From NCBI RefSeq assembly GCF_026013615.1, contig NZ_JAPDPI010000001.1, forward strand, positions 186,001 to 250,000: a DNA stretch of 64,000 nt, written 5' to 3'. Below, piece by piece: positions 63,348 to 64,000 of the stretch (the stretch's first letter is position 1; the number at the start of each line of letters is the position of its first letter). Origin of the DNA: Plebeiibacterium marinum (lineage in GTDB: Bacteria > Bacteroidota > Bacteroidia > Bacteroidales > Marinilabiliaceae). The notes under the pieces were generated by a model that made no database searches, was not told where the DNA came from, and worked only from the letters and a program-made list of their open reading frames with translations. The translations under genes were made by a program, and so were the position numbers.

Positions 63348-64000
63348 TTACAAAACAAACCCTTTCATTTTATAAACCACATAACCAACCCATTCCCTAA
63401 ACAAGCGCTCCCACATGGCTAAAGTTCCGGCTGATGGGGTAATGGCATCAGCAAAATCCGGAGGCAAATAGCTTTGTAATGCATCTGTTTTAAAGGAATC
63501 CACATTAATCCCTTCTTTTTTAAAACACCCCAATGCCCTTTTCATATGAAAACCTGATGTTACCAAAAGAAACTTACCATTTTCAATCCCATGGGCACAT
63601 AACATCTTTTTAGTTTCCACTGCATTTTCATGGGTATTCCTTGATTGCCATTCCACTAACAGACTATCATTGGGGATTCCCATCAGATGCAAATAACCTT
63701 TCAAAAACTCCCCTTCCATTCTTTCTTTTACAATAATACGGGCAGATCCCCCACTAAACACAAACCAATCCGCTTTACCCTGTTTATATAAAGACAAAGC
63801 CTGGTTCATCCGGTCGGTACTTTGTGTAAACTGAATCCGGTCAGATTGAGATCGGTAATTTGAAAAACCTCCTAGCAAAATTATTCCATCATAGTGATCA
63901 ACTTTCTCTGTTCGCTCCAATTCACCTTCCCACCATCCGCTCACGTAGTAAAAAAGCAATTGATTAGAAAAAATCATCAGTATCAATAAAGATGAAATCA
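63348..64000 (-). CDS. YdcF/ElyC/SanA-like DUF218 protein (5' end outside the window)
   Basis: At least 217 codons; the frame is open to the window edge, and the earliest usable start here (a TTG at 63986) lies in the middle of a hydrophobic segment, so the true start is upstream. DUF218 motifs: YDGIILLGG, DWFVFSGGSA, SRNTHENAVETK and FLLVTSGFHMKRA. The family includes ElyC and SanA, linked to envelope and peptidoglycan or lipid-carrier homeostasis. It has an N-terminal membrane helix with the domain outside. Housekeeping context. Confidence 0.88.
   Translation of the reverse strand, partial: ISSLLILMIFSNQLLFYYVSGWWEGELERTEKVDHYDGIILLGGFSNYRSQSDRIQFTQSTDRMNQALSLYKQGKADWFVFSGGSARIIVKERMEGEFLKGYLHLMGIPNDSLLVEWQSRNTHENAVETKKMLCAHGIENGKFLLVTSGFHMKRALGCFKKEGINVDSFKTDALQSYLPPDFADAITPSAGTLAMWERLFREWVGYVVYKMKGFVL

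Noticed and set aside
1-64000. Search for CRISPR arrays, rRNA, tRNA, transposases and integrases
   Set aside because: No regularly spaced repeats, no tRNA cloverleaf or rRNA-like stretch, and no transposase or integrase reading frame was recognised.

Overview
The window is AT-rich, with densely packed genes, almost no Shine-Dalgarno-like sequences before starts, and several type IX secretion (T9SS) hallmarks: a PorP/SprF-like protein, a gliding-motility type C-terminal domain and a Por-type sorting tail. Two upstream regions carry exact TAnnTTTG -7 boxes. Together these point to a Bacteroidota genome, probably a free-living, perhaps marine, member of the Bacteroidia (for example Marinilabiliales). 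The lineage is inferred; no rRNA or tRNA gene is visible.

Region 1 (1-44.1 kb, minus strand) is one very long co-directed Wzx/Wzy-type exopolysaccharide or capsule locus, entered from the 44 kb side. It opens with a T9SS surface module (type B C-terminal-domain protein, PorP/SprF-like protein, OmpA/PD40 protein). Sugar-nucleotide genes follow: an FdtB-like transaminase, a WbpE/WbpD/WbpB/WbpI-type set for UDP-ManNAc3NAcA, a Wza-like export lipoprotein, a Wzc-like tyrosine kinase and twin FdtA-type cupins. Next come the Wzx flippase, eight glycosyltransferases, an EpsG-type polymerase, two asparagine-synthase-like proteins, two ATP-grasp proteins, two FemAB-like proteins, a CapA protein and three NodB-like proteins. 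At the far end are a PglC-like initiating phosphoglycosyl transferase, an MBOAT/SGNH O-acylation pair and the first part of a PglE-like transaminase. The model is a repeat unit of about eight or more sugars, begun on a 4-amino-4,6-dideoxy sugar, containing di-N-acetylated uronic acid and a 3-amino-3,6-dideoxyhexose, and decorated with acyl and probably amino-acid or amide groups. RmlA/RmlB, WbpA and PglF/PglD functions are not in the window.

Region 2 (44.3-45.3 kb) is a single lipoprotein gene with a duplicated domain, insulated from region 1 by a strong hairpin terminator.

Region 3 (45.5-59.9 kb, plus strand) is a second polysaccharide system that looks synthase-dependent rather than Wzx/Wzy. 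It encodes a stand-alone receiver domain, a TPR plus YaiO outer-membrane barrel, a two-TM HEAT-repeat protein, a processive-type GT2 synthase and a tandem hemerythrin-like protein missing two of five ligand His in both copies. These are followed by a GH16-like enzyme, a large secreted glycoside-hydrolase-like protein, a deacetylase lipoprotein, a T9SS-exported CotH kinase, a small lipoprotein and a DUF2490 protein. It resembles the Pga (PNAG) logic with different parts and is the best candidate here for an undescribed system.

Region 4 (60-64 kb, minus strand) is housekeeping: peptide deformylase, RuvX/YqgF, a U32 RlhA-like protein and a YdcF/ElyC-like protein cut by the window end.
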